7,541 nucleotides of DNA, from positions 1-7,541 of the forward strand of contig CAMBWG010000098.1 of NCBI GenBank assembly GCA_945871415.1, written 5' to 3'. The stretch's first letter is position 1. Each line of letters begins with the position of its first letter. The DNA comes from an uncultured Desulfovibrio sp. (GTDB lineage: Bacteria > Desulfobacterota > Desulfovibrionia > Desulfovibrionales > Desulfovibrionaceae). The notes under the pieces are model-generated. The model was given only the letters and a program-made list of their open reading frames with translations, was not told the DNA's origin and did no database searches. The position numbers were made by a program, and so were the translations under genes. Below are positions 1-6,620 of this stretch, in pieces.

Positions 1-87
1 GAGACGTGCGGCCCGGGGAAAGCTCCAGCGCCTCCGCCTTCTTCCATCTTGCAGAAAAAAGCGCGTTGGGGAAGGGGTGGGGGGAGT
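1..87. other. Non-coding left edge of the window
   Basis: No gene is supportable here. The plus-strand frames are short or run into the purL antisense without an RBS. A minus-strand ATG at 47 opens a frame (MEEGGGAGAFPGPHV) that leaves the window but has no Shine-Dalgarno and a composition typical of noise. A G-rich stretch (68-84) adjoins the inverted repeat and may be part of it. Confidence 0.4.
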
Positions 88-168
88 TTGAGGGGGGAGG
101 CCAAGCCTTTTAAGGCGTTCTTGCAGCGCCCTTGTGCGCCAGCCAAGGGGTTTCCCCTCCCCCCTCAA
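88..168. repeat. G/C-rich inverted repeat with 13-bp perfect arms, beyond the terminator
   Basis: TTGAGGGGGGAGG at 88-100 is perfectly complementary to CCTCCCCCCTCAA at 156-168. The 55-nt interior contains AAGCCTTTTAAGG and no coding signal. It lies between the operon terminator and the left edge of the window. It resembles the inverted repeat at 6389-6433 (G-run arm, then AAGCCTTT, then a C-run arm). It may be a copy of a dispersed intergenic element or a folded RNA. The inverted repeat is directly visible; the family assignment is inference. Confidence 0.6.
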
Positions 169-174
169 TTCATA

Positions 175-222
175 CAAAAAACGAAAACAAAACGCCCGCC
201 CGTCCTTTCGGACGGGCGGGCG
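175..222 (-). terminator. Intrinsic terminator of the purL transcription unit
   Basis: A perfect 13-bp GC-rich stem (193-205 pairing with 210-222; CGCCCGCCCGTCC) closes on a TTTC/GAAA tetraloop. On the minus strand it is followed by a long T-rich run with few interruptions (192 down to 175, TTTTGTTTTCGTTTTTT). It begins 33 nt after the purL stop. There is no T-run on the other side of the stem, so it works only for minus-strand transcription. This is a textbook rho-independent terminator and marks the end of the operon. Confidence 0.94.
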
Positions 223-254
223 AATCCAACCAGTCAAAAAACCGCGCTTAACGC

Positions 255-3254
255 TTACCAGTCAAGGGTGCGCTTGAAGGCGCGGGCGAGGTCTTCGACG
301 TTTTCGTTAAGGATGATGGAGGAGCCGCTGCGGACGTTGAGGCTGCCGGTATCGGTCACCACGCCGATGCGGCGGCAGATCTGCCACTGACCGAGCATGT
401 CGAGCATCATGGCGAATTCGGGCTTGACGCTGACAAGGAGACGGCTGGCGGATTCGCTGTAGAGCAGTTCCGTACGGGACATGGCTTCGAGAGCGGCCAC
501 GGCGTCAAGATCGACATCCGCGCCGAGACGGCCGCCGATGCACATTTCCGCAAGCGCCACGGCAAGACCGCCGTCGGAGCAGTCATGGCAGGCGGACAGA
601 GCGCGCTGCCCGATGAGCCCGTGCACGGCGCGGTAGCGCAGACGGGCGGTGGCGGCGTCCACCTGCGGCACGCGCCCGCCCTTGAGGCCCAGCTCGTCGG
701 CGGCTTCGCTGCCCGCCATTTCACGCCAGGTGCCGCCGAGCAGATAAATCTGATCGCCGGGGGCCTTGAAATCGGACGTCTGGGTCGCCGTCACGTTGCG
801 GATGACGCCGATGATGGAGAACAGCACCGTGGGCGGAATGGAAATCTTTTCGCCGCCGCCGGTGTAGTCGTTCTTCATGGAGTCCTTGCCGGAGATGCAG
901 GGCAGACCAAAGGCCAGCGAGAACTGCTGGAGAGCCTTGCAGGCGCGCACAAGCTGGGCCAGCTTGTAATGGCCGTCGGGCGTCTTTTCGCTCTGCACGG
1001 GGTCGCACCAGCAGAAGTTGTCCACCCCGGCCATGGCGTCGGGGTCGCCGCCCACGGCCACGGCATTGCGGATGGCTTCGTCCATGGCGTTGGCCATCAT
1101 CCAGTAGGTGTCGTAATCGCTGAACTTGGGGCAGATACCGTGCGACACCACCAGACCGGCGTCGGATTCCAGCACGGGACGCAGCACGCCCGCATCGGAA
1201 GGACCGTCGCGCAGCACGCCCACAAGCGGCTTGACGGCGCTGCCGCCGCGCACTTCGTGGTCGTACTGCCGCACGATGTATTCCTTGGAGCAGATATTGA
1301 GGCGCGAGAGCATGCGCTTGAGGAACGCGCCTTCGTCGGCATCGGCCACTTCCACGCGGATGTCCCTGACGGCCGGGGCTTCCCACACGGCCTTGAGGCG
1401 AAGCTGCGGCACGCCGTCGTGCATGAAGCTCATGGGCAGAGAGGCGACCACGCGGTCGGCGTAACGCACTTCAAAGAAGCCGCTGTCGGTGTAGTGACCA
1501 AGGGCCGTGGCTTCCACGTCCATGCGCTTCGCAAGGGCCATGAACTCGTCGAGTTTGGCCGGAGGCACGGCAAGGGTCATGCGCTCCTGCGCTTCGGAAA
1601 GCAGAATTTCCCAGGGACGCAGACCGTCGTACTTAAGGGGCGCTTTGGCGATGTCGAGCACGCAGCCGCCGGTATCTTCGGCCATTTCGCCCACGGACGA
1701 GGACAGACCGCCCGCGCCGTTGTCGGTAATGGCATTATAAAGGCCCAGATCGCGGGCGCGCATGATGAAGTCATACATCTTGCGCTGGGTGATGGGGTCG
1801 CCGATCTGCACGGCCGTAGCCGGAGAACCTTCGTGGAGCTCCTCGGAAGAGAAGGTGGCCCCGTGAATGCCGTCCTTGCCGATGCGGCCGCCGGTCATGA
1901 CGATGACGTCGCCCACTTCGGCCTTTTTCTCCCAGCCGGGACGGCCGTTGACTTCGGTGGGCAGAATGCCGACCGTGCCGCAGTACACCAGCGGCTTGCC
2001 CAGATAGCGCTCGTCAAAGACCAGCGAACCGTTGACCGTCGGCACGCCGGACTTGTTGCCGCCGTGCTCCACGCCTTCGCGCACGCCTTCGAGCACGCGG
2101 CGGGGATGCAGCAGACGGGGAGGCAGCGGCTTGTCATAGAAGGGAGAGGCAAAGCAGAACACGTCCGTATTGCAGACGAGTTCCGCGCCCATGCCCGTGC
2201 CCATGGGGTCGCGGTTGACGCCCACAATACCGGTCAGCGCGCCGCCGTAGGGGTCGAGCGCCGAAGGGCTGTTGTGCGTCTCCACCTTGATGCAGGCGTC
2301 ATAACCGTTGATGAAGGAAATAACGCCGGCATTGTCCTTAAACACGGATTTGCAGTAGTCGCGCTCGCCCATGCGGGCGCGCAGCTGGGCCGTGGCGTCC
2401 CGGATGCAGGTCTTGTAGAGATTGTCCACATCTTCCCTGCGGCCGGTTTCGCGGTTTTCGTAGTCGATGCGCGAGGCAAAAATCTTGTGCTTGCAGTGCT
2501 CGGACCAGGTCTGAGCCAGCACTTCCATTTCCACGTCGGTGGGATCGCCCTGCGGCAGGCCCAGAGCGGCGCGGCGACGGCATTCCTCCGCGCCGGAGAA
2601 CTGATCGCGGATGCAGTGCATTTCCTCAAGGGTCAGGGCCCAGGTATTGTCGCGGCTGGCTTTCTGCAGCGCGGCATCGTCCATGCCGGACAGAGGAATG
2701 GTATCCACGGCGGAGCTGGCTTCGCCGGTCACCTGCGCGGCCTGAGCGGTAAAGCCGGGTTCCGCGGCCCATTCTTCCGCGCTTTTGACACGGAAACGCT
2801 GAATCAGCGTATTGCAGAGCAGATCGCGGGCCAGGCCTTCCACCTGCTCGCGGGAAAGCGGCGCGGCGGCGTCATTGGCAATGCGATACTGCACGGACGT
2901 GTAGACCCGCAGGGATTCGCGGGAGACGCCCAGCACCATGGCGGCCGTGTCGCGGGCCGTGCGGCCTTCGTTGTCCGTCACGCCGGGACGGAAGCCCACT
3001 TCCACAAACCAGTCGGCGGGCTGCGTCACGGGCAGGGGTTCCAGCGCGGCGCACTGAAGGATGGGATCGTGCCAGATGCCTTCGGCAACCAGCCGGGCCG
3101 CCTGTTCGGCGGACAGGCCGTCCACGGTGTAGACCTTGATCTGACGAATGGCCGCAACGTGCAGCCCCAGCGCCTTTTCAAGGTGCATGGCGGTCTTGCG
3201 GCCCTGCGTATCGGTAAGGTGGGCATGTAGGCCCGTTTCCACGCGGTAAAGCAT
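255..3254 (-). CDS. purL: Phosphoribosylformylglycinamidine synthase with N-terminal PurS-like repeats (PurS-PurL type, no glutaminase domain)
   Basis: This 999-aa cytosolic enzyme catalyses the ATP-dependent conversion of FGAR to FGAM in de novo purine synthesis, using ammonia from a PurQ glutaminase. Residues 3-71 and 82-156 are two PurS-like repeats. A linker domain follows, containing TWSEHCKHKIF (249-259) with the conserved His of large PurL proteins. Then come two PurM-like halves. The first has KVETHNSPSALDPYGGALTG (323-342), TGGRIGKDGIHGATFSS (454-470) and ITDNGAGGLSSSVGEMAEDT (509-528). The second has YDHEVRGGSAVKPLVG (664-679), YWMMANAMDEAI (717-728), GVDNFCWCDP (743-752), SGKDSMKNDY (788-797), DCSDGGLAVALAE (891-903) and SESASRLLVS (933-942). 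The protein stops where the class I glutamine amidotransferase domain of E. coli-type PurL (about 1290 aa) would begin, so a separate PurQ is needed and none is in the window. The start is ATG 3254, after GAGAGG with a 5-nt spacer. It is the last gene before the terminator. Confidence 0.96.
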   Translation of the reverse strand: MLYRVETGLHAHLTDTQGRKTAMHLEKALGLHVAAIRQIKVYTVDGLSAEQAARLVAEGIWHDPILQCAALEPLPVTQPADWFVEVGFRPGVTDNEGRTARDTAAMVLGVSRESLRVYTSVQYRIANDAAAPLSREQVEGLARDLLCNTLIQRFRVKSAEEWAAEPGFTAQAAQVTGEASSAVDTIPLSGMDDAALQKASRDNTWALTLEEMHCIRDQFSGAEECRRRAALGLPQGDPTDVEMEVLAQTWSEHCKHKIFASRIDYENRETGRREDVDNLYKTCIRDATAQLRARMGERDYCKSVFKDNAGVISFINGYDACIKVETHNSPSALDPYGGALTGIVGVNRDPMGTGMGAELVCNTDVFCFASPFYDKPLPPRLLHPRRVLEGVREGVEHGGNKSGVPTVNGSLVFDERYLGKPLVYCGTVGILPTEVNGRPGWEKKAEVGDVIVMTGGRIGKDGIHGATFSSEELHEGSPATAVQIGDPITQRKMYDFIMRARDLGLYNAITDNGAGGLSSSVGEMAEDTGGCVLDIAKAPLKYDGLRPWEILLSEAQERMTLAVPPAKLDEFMALAKRMDVEATALGHYTDSGFFEVRYADRVVASLPMSFMHDGVPQLRLKAVWEAPAVRDIRVEVADADEGAFLKRMLSRLNICSKEYIVRQYDHEVRGGSAVKPLVGVLRDGPSDAGVLRPVLESDAGLVVSHGICPKFSDYDTYWMMANAMDEAIRNAVAVGGDPDAMAGVDNFCWCDPVQSEKTPDGHYKLAQLVRACKALQQFSLAFGLPCISGKDSMKNDYTGGGEKISIPPTVLFSIIGVIRNVTATQTSDFKAPGDQIYLLGGTWREMAGSEAADELGLKGGRVPQVDAATARLRYRAVHGLIGQRALSACHDCSDGGLAVALAEMCIGGRLGADVDLDAVAALEAMSRTELLYSESASRLLVSVKPEFAMMLDMLGQWQICRRIGVVTDTGSLNVRSGSSIILNENVEDLARAFKRTLDW

Positions 3255-3256
3255 AG

Positions 3257-3265
3257 CTCCCTCTC
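3257..3265 (-). promoter_or_regulatory. Ribosome binding site of purL
   Basis: The minus strand reads GAGAGGGAG ending 2 nt before the ATG at 3254. The best pairing is GAGAGG with a 5-nt spacer. It supports the 3254 start, which gives a complete first PurS-like repeat. Confidence 0.65.
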
Positions 3266-3273
3266 GTAAGCTT

Positions 3274-3290
3274 GCGCAGAAGGTCTGCGC
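3274..3290. other. Small perfect hairpin between polyprenyl synthase and purL
   Basis: GCGCAGA (3274-3280) pairs with TCTGCGC (3284-3290) around a 3-nt loop, directly after the TAG of the polyprenyl synthase gene. On the minus strand no T-run follows, so it should not terminate the operon and may instead mark an RNA processing or stability site. On the plus strand it is followed by CTATTTTTTG, the arrangement of an intrinsic terminator, but those T bases are simply the complement of the Lys-Lys-stop codons. Confidence 0.5.
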
Positions 3291-4262
3291 CTATTTTTTG
3301 CGGTCGCGGACATAGTCCGCCATTTGCAGCATGAGAGCGCGCTCCGGCCTGTCGGGCAGACACAGCAGGGCATCCCGCGCCCGATCAAGGAACTGCTCGG
3401 CCTGCTGCCGCGTGCGGACGTCGTAACCCGCCGCGCGAATGCGCCCGGCAACGGCTTCGGCATCGGCCGCCGTCATGAGGCCCGCCGCAAAGGCGCCGTC
3501 AAAGGCGGCGCGCTCGTTTTCGGAAAGACTTTCACGATACATGCGCAGGGGCGGCGTCAGCTTGCCTTCGCGCACATCGCCGCCGGTGGGCTTGCCTGTT
3601 TCGCTTTCGGGCGCAAAATCCAGCGCATCGTCCACCATCTGAAAGGCCATGCCCACGTTCTCGCCATAGGCGGCCGCGGCCTCCACCAGCGCGTCGGGAG
3701 CTCCGGCGCGCAGCGCGCCCATCTGGCAGGCGGCCCGGATCAGCCAGGCGGTCTTGCCGCGCACAATCTCCTCGTACTGTTCGGCGGAGGTATCCACCCT
3801 GCGCTGGGCTGCTATTTCCAGAATTTCCCCTGTGGCCGTGCGGCTGGTCGCTTCGGAAAAACAGCGGCAGAGACGCGGATCACCGTAGTCGGCAACCATG
3901 CTGTTGGCATGAGACAGCAGCGCGTCGCCCGCAAGGATGGTCGGCGTCACGTCAAACAGCGTATGGGCCGCGGGCCGGCCGCGCCGCGTGGCGGCATTGT
4001 CCAGCACATCGTCATGGAGCAGCGTTGCCGCGTGCAGCATTTCCAGCGTCACGGCGAGATCGTAGATATCTTCGCCGTCGTAACCGCACAGTCTGGCCAT
4101 GAGCACGGTCAGCAGCGGACGCAGACGCTTGCCGCCCGCGTCGAAGATGTGTTGCGCCACGGGACGCACGGCGTCGGGCAGATCCCGGGCGGCACGATTC
4201 AGGGCCGCGTTTATGGGGGGAAGCTCCAGCGCAAGACGCGCTTTCAGAAGTAATGTTGCCAT
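3291..4262 (-). CDS. trans-Polyprenyl diphosphate synthase (IspB/HepT-like), menaquinone side chain
   Basis: This 323-aa all-helical prenyltransferase condenses isopentenyl diphosphate onto an allylic primer, making the long isoprenoid tail of menaquinone. Motifs in order are GGKRLRP (43-49), first aspartate-rich motif LLHDDVLDNAATRRGRP (81-97; D84, D85, D88), GDALLSHAN (112-120), GKTAWLI (169-175), second motif FQMVDDALDF (207-216; D211, D212, D215) and KPTGGDVREGKLTPP (224-238). The residues four and five before the first motif are small (T80, A79), which in this family permits long chains. The exact length (C30 to C40) cannot be read; menaquinone-6 is usual in Desulfovibrio, so hexaprenyl is plausible. 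I start it at ATG 4262, because the open frame upstream of it lies inside mqnB and shows no prenyltransferase sequence. There is no Shine-Dalgarno before this ATG; it lies 7 nt after the mqnB stop, suggesting translational coupling. Confident for family, moderate for product. Confidence 0.92.
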   Translation of the reverse strand: MATLLLKARLALELPPINAALNRAARDLPDAVRPVAQHIFDAGGKRLRPLLTVLMARLCGYDGEDIYDLAVTLEMLHAATLLHDDVLDNAATRRGRPAAHTLFDVTPTILAGDALLSHANSMVADYGDPRLCRCFSEATSRTATGEILEIAAQRRVDTSAEQYEEIVRGKTAWLIRAACQMGALRAGAPDALVEAAAAYGENVGMAFQMVDDALDFAPESETGKPTGGDVREGKLTPPLRMYRESLSENERAAFDGAFAAGLMTAADAEAVAGRIRAAGYDVRTRQQAEQFLDRARDALLCLPDRPERALMLQMADYVRDRKK

Positions 4263-4269
4263 AAGGGAT

Positions 4270-5031
4270 TCAGAGGAGGTTGAAGGCCGGAAGCAGTTCG
4301 CCGAGCGCCTGCAGCGCGCCGGGAAAGTCCTTTTCGTGCGCGGCGCGCGGGCCGACCTTGTTGGAGACGGTGCGCCATTGCCAGCAGGGAATGCCGTAGC
4401 GCGCGCACACATAAGCCACGGCGAAGCCTTCCATATTTTCCACGGCCACGCCGGGATAGGTATCGCGCAACTGCCGCGCACGCGCCATGCTGGCCGAAAC
4501 GCCGGCCACGGTCACGGCACTGACGCGGGGAGCGTCGGGCAGAGGGCCGACCTTCCAGCCCGACGGCATCTCCGCCGTCGCCGGCGGCGGCGCGTCGGGA
4601 TCGGCCAGAGCAATACGGTCGCGCACGGGGCCGCCTTCGGCGGCGGGCCGTTCCCACTGCGGGAACCCAAAAGCCGCCGCCACCACGGAACGCCCGTCAT
4701 GCAGACCGTATTCCGGCCAGATCTCCGTCAGCACGGCGCAATGCGAACGCAAAGGCATGGCCTCCAGATCAAAGGCGCCCGCAAGGCCCAGATTGAGCGT
4801 TGCGGTGACGGGCGTGCGCGCGGCCGAGGCCGACGCCAGCACGACGCCCAGCGTCATGGCGGCATTGATAATGCCCACGCCGGTCGTGCAGGCCAGCGCC
4901 GTCCCGTGTTTCAGGCGAACCGCAAAGGGGCGCGGCGGCCTGTCGTCGCGCGCCCCGGCCAGCCCTTCGGGAGCGCGCGCGCCGAGAACGGCGGCCAGCT
5001 CCTTTCCTGTGGCGGCACACAGCAGCAGCAC
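4270..5031 (-). CDS. mqnB: Futalosine hydrolase (MqnB)
   Basis: This 253-aa nucleosidase of the MTAN/PNP fold would split futalosine into hypoxanthine and dehypoxanthine futalosine, an early step of the futalosine (Mqn) menaquinone pathway in the cytosol. Visible features are LLLCAATGKELAAVL near the N-terminus (E11 at the place of the MTAN catalytic glutamate), GVGIINAAM (51-59), NLGLAGAF (80-87), VENMEGFAVAYVCARYGIP (197-215, with the E-x-M-E ribose-binding signature) and TVSNKVGPR (221-229). The SN in the last motif stands where MTANs usually have SD; as I remember the family, that is typical of MqnB and helps separate it from MTAN. The start is GTG at 5031, only 1 nt after the TAA of the upstream dehydrogenase. 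A GGAG at 5043-5040 inside that gene's end is spaced 8 nt from the GTG. The middle region (about 125-165) is Pro/Ala/Gly-rich and poorly conserved. A plain MTA/SAH nucleosidase is the main alternative, less likely given the neighbours. Confidence 0.87.
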   Translation of the reverse strand: MLLLCAATGKELAAVLGARAPEGLAGARDDRPPRPFAVRLKHGTALACTTGVGIINAAMTLGVVLASASAARTPVTATLNLGLAGAFDLEAMPLRSHCAVLTEIWPEYGLHDGRSVVAAAFGFPQWERPAAEGGPVRDRIALADPDAPPPATAEMPSGWKVGPLPDAPRVSAVTVAGVSASMARARQLRDTYPGVAVENMEGFAVAYVCARYGIPCWQWRTVSNKVGPRAAHEKDFPGALQALGELLPAFNLL

Positions 5032-5032
5032 G

Positions 5033-6346
5033 TTACAATCTCCAGTAATCCAGACCGGCCGCCCGCATGGCGGCGGGATTGTACAGGGATTTCACATCCA
5101 TCAGCACGCCCTTGTCGGGATCGCGGAAGCGCGCCCGGATATCTTCGGGCGAAAAGGCCGCATAGGCCCGGTGGCTCACGGCCAGAATCACGGCGTCCAG
5201 CTCGCGCAGGGCCTCCAGAGGCAGCAGCTCCTGCCCGTATTCGCGCATGGCTTCCGCCGGATCGGCCTCGGCGTCATGCACCAGCGTTTCCACGCCGTAG
5301 TCGTGCAGCTCGGCAATAATGTCCACCACGCGGGTATTGCGCAGATCCGGCACGTTTTCCTTGAAGGTGAAGCCGAGAATGCCCACGCGCGCGCCGCGGA
5401 TGACGTTGCCCCGGGCAATGAGATGCTTCACCGTGCATTCGGCCACATACTTGCCCATGCCGTCGTTGGTACGGCGTCCGGCAAGGATGACTTCGGGATG
5501 AAAGCCCATGCCCTCGGCCTTGAAGGTCAGATAATACGGGTCCACGCCGATGCAGTGCCCGCCCACAAGTCCGGGCCGGAACGGCAGGAAATTCCATTTG
5601 GTGCCCGCGGCTTCCAGCACTTCGGTGGTCTCGATGCCCAGACGCCCGAAGATGATGGCCAGCTCGTTCATAAGAGCGATGTTCAGGTCGCGCTGCGTAT
5701 TTTCAATGACCTTGGCGGCTTCGGCCACCTTGATGCTGGAGGCGCGATGAATGCCCGCGCGCACGACGCTGCCGTAGACCTCGGCCAGCAGATCCGCCGT
5801 GGCGGCATCGGAACCGGAAACAATCTTGACGATGGTTTCCAGCGTATGCACCTTGTCGCCGGGATTGATGCGCTCCGGCGAATAGCCCACGGTAAAATCC
5901 TCGCCGAAGCGCAGACCCGATTCCTTTTCCAGAATGGGCACGCACACTTCTTCCGTCAGTCCGGGATAGACCGTGGATTCATAGACGACCACGGTTCCGC
6001 GCGAAAAATGACGGCCCACCGTGGTGGTCGCGCCCACCACCGGCGTCAGATCGGGGGAGCGGTGATCATCAATGGGCGTGGGCACGGCCACGATGATGAC
6101 CGCAGCCTCGGCCAGCGCCGCGGGATCGCAGGTGTAGCGCACCGCGGCGGCGGACAGATTCTCGTCCGTCACTTCGTTGGTGTGATCATGCCCGCCCTTC
6201 AGCTCTTCGATGCGCCGGGCGCTGATGTCGAAACCGATCACGTCCATATGACGCGACAGGGCCACCGCCAGCGGCAGCCCCACATAGCCCAGACCAACGA
6301 CAGCCAACGGCTTTTCCCGACGCTTCAACCCTTCAAAAGAAATCAT
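5033..6346 (-). CDS. UDP-N-acetylhexosamine 6-dehydrogenase, TviB/WbpO/WbpA-type nucleotide-sugar dehydrogenase
   Basis: This 437-aa member of the UDP-glucose/GDP-mannose dehydrogenase superfamily oxidises C6 of a UDP-sugar to a carboxylate using two NAD+, feeding capsule, O-antigen or exopolysaccharide synthesis in the cytosol. The N-terminal Rossmann motif is VVGLGYVGLP (16-25), with D40 ending the second strand (GFD). Next come VAVPTPID (87-93), YESTVYPG (122-129), GYSPERINPGDK (154-165), K207 and K212 within the helix ending IENTQRDLNIALMNE, and the catalytic cysteine C265 in GGHCIGVDPYYL. The C-terminal domain has LGFTFKENVPDLRNTRV (324-340). GYSPERINPGDK and the overall length match the TviB/WbpO/WbpA branch acting on UDP-GalNAc or UDP-GlcNAc better than UDP-glucose dehydrogenases. 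Sugar specificity is inferred. The ATG at 6346 has a good RBS, AGGAAG, 5 nt upstream. No glycosyltransferase or other surface-sugar gene is visible nearby, so the pathway partner is unknown. Confidence 0.9.
   Translation of the reverse strand: MISFEGLKRREKPLAVVGLGYVGLPLAVALSRHMDVIGFDISARRIEELKGGHDHTNEVTDENLSAAAVRYTCDPAALAEAAVIIVAVPTPIDDHRSPDLTPVVGATTTVGRHFSRGTVVVYESTVYPGLTEEVCVPILEKESGLRFGEDFTVGYSPERINPGDKVHTLETIVKIVSGSDAATADLLAEVYGSVVRAGIHRASSIKVAEAAKVIENTQRDLNIALMNELAIIFGRLGIETTEVLEAAGTKWNFLPFRPGLVGGHCIGVDPYYLTFKAEGMGFHPEVILAGRRTNDGMGKYVAECTVKHLIARGNVIRGARVGILGFTFKENVPDLRNTRVVDIIAELHDYGVETLVHDAEADPAEAMREYGQELLPLEALRELDAVILAVSHRAYAAFSPEDIRARFRDPDKGVLMDVKSLYNPAAMRAAGLDYWRL
5040..5043 (-). promoter_or_regulatory. 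Ribosome binding site of mqnB inside the upstream gene's end
   Basis: GGAG lies in the Trp-Arg codons of the dehydrogenase C-terminus, 8 nt before the GTG at 5031. It supports the GTG start and shows that the two genes are read from one message. Confidence 0.65.
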
Positions 6347-6351
6347 GCGAT

Positions 6352-6357
6352 CTTCCT
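6352..6357 (-). promoter_or_regulatory. Ribosome binding site of the nucleotide-sugar dehydrogenase
   Basis: The minus strand reads AGGAAG, then 5 nt (ATCGC), then ATG at 6346. This is the clearest Shine-Dalgarno in the window and fits a gene that starts after a non-coding gap rather than being coupled. Confidence 0.7.
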
Positions 6358-6388
6358 GTTAGCAGTAATGGCAAGGGAGAGAGGTGCG

Positions 6389-6433
6389 AGGGGGAGAGGA
6401 AAAGCCTTTGGAAAAAACATCTCCTCTCCCCCT
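6389..6433. repeat. G/C-rich inverted repeat upstream of the dehydrogenase gene
   Basis: AGGGGGAGAGGA (6389-6400) pairs perfectly with TCCTCTCCCCCT (6422-6433) over 12 bp around a 21-nt A/T-rich loop containing AAAGCCTTTGG. C-rich blocks continue to the right (CCCCCTTCTCCCTTTCTG, to about 6455). No T-run follows the stem on either strand, so it is not an ordinary terminator. It lies in the presumed 5' leader or promoter region of the dehydrogenase-mqnB-purL unit and resembles the repeat at 88-168. Confidence 0.65.
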
Positions 6434-6590
6434 TAAGCCCCCTTCTCCCTTTCTGAAACGTTTTGAATGGGGGATGGCATCCCGCCGCAAAGGACAGCTT
6501 CGGCACGCACGCGCCTCCCGGTCCGGGGAGGCGGAGAACGTCAGGGGGTCGTCTTTACCGGTACGGCGGGCCCTCCGCCGCGCTGCCCGA

Positions 6591-6620
6591 GCACGTTACC
6601 GCGCCTTTTCGGCAACGTGC
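6591..6620 (-). other. Hairpin overlapping the menG stop codon
   Basis: GCACGTT (6591-6597) pairs with AACGTGC (6614-6620). Inside it, CCG (6599-6601) can pair with CGG (6610-6612) across a single mismatch. The structure contains the last codons and stop of menG. No T-run follows it on the minus strand, so it looks more like a 3'-end protecting structure or a chance pairing than an intrinsic terminator. Confidence 0.35.

Larger units (their letters stand above)
6347..6595. other. 249-bp intergenic region between menG and the dehydrogenase
   Basis: This is the only sizeable gap between genes. It holds the inverted repeat at 6389-6433, an 8-bp stem CGCCTCCC/GGGAGGCG (6512-6519 with 6526-6533) and a 6-bp stem CGGCGG/CCGCCG (6564-6569 with 6575-6580). 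None is followed by a T-run on the minus strand, so I see no intrinsic terminator for menG. A promoter for the dehydrogenase operon probably lies here, but no convincing -35/-10 pair stands out; TTGCCATTACTGCTAAC at 6377-6361 is the most AT-rich stretch near the start. Confidence 0.5.

Noticed and set aside
49..390. 113-codon plus-strand frame at the left edge
   Set aside because: It runs through the terminator hairpin and the 3' end of purL, has no RBS and no recognisable product.
585..3230. 881-codon open frame on the plus strand across purL
   Set aside because: It is exactly antisense to purL, whose many conserved motifs leave no doubt. The predicted product is His/Ala/Gly/Arg-rich with no recognisable domain, as expected from the complement of GC-rich third positions.
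3026..3463. 145-codon minus-strand frame across the polyprenyl synthase/purL junction
   Set aside because: It is a frame shadow of both genes; its residues do not match any known domain and the real frames are intact on both sides.
4272..4279. AGAGGAGG on the plus strand, a perfect Shine-Dalgarno sequence
   Set aside because: No plus-strand start codon at suitable spacing opens a credible gene; it is the complement of Leu-Leu codons at the end of mqnB.
4263..4481. 73-residue N-terminal extension of the polyprenyl synthase
   Set aside because: It lies in mqnB coding sequence in another frame, has noise-like composition and precedes the natural family start; the ATG at 4262 gives a normal-length enzyme.
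4487..6436. 649-codon plus-strand frame across mqnB and the dehydrogenase, and a 406-codon one at 4099-5319
   Set aside because: Both cross several well-supported minus-strand genes and their junctions, lack an RBS and encode composition-biased sequence without motifs.
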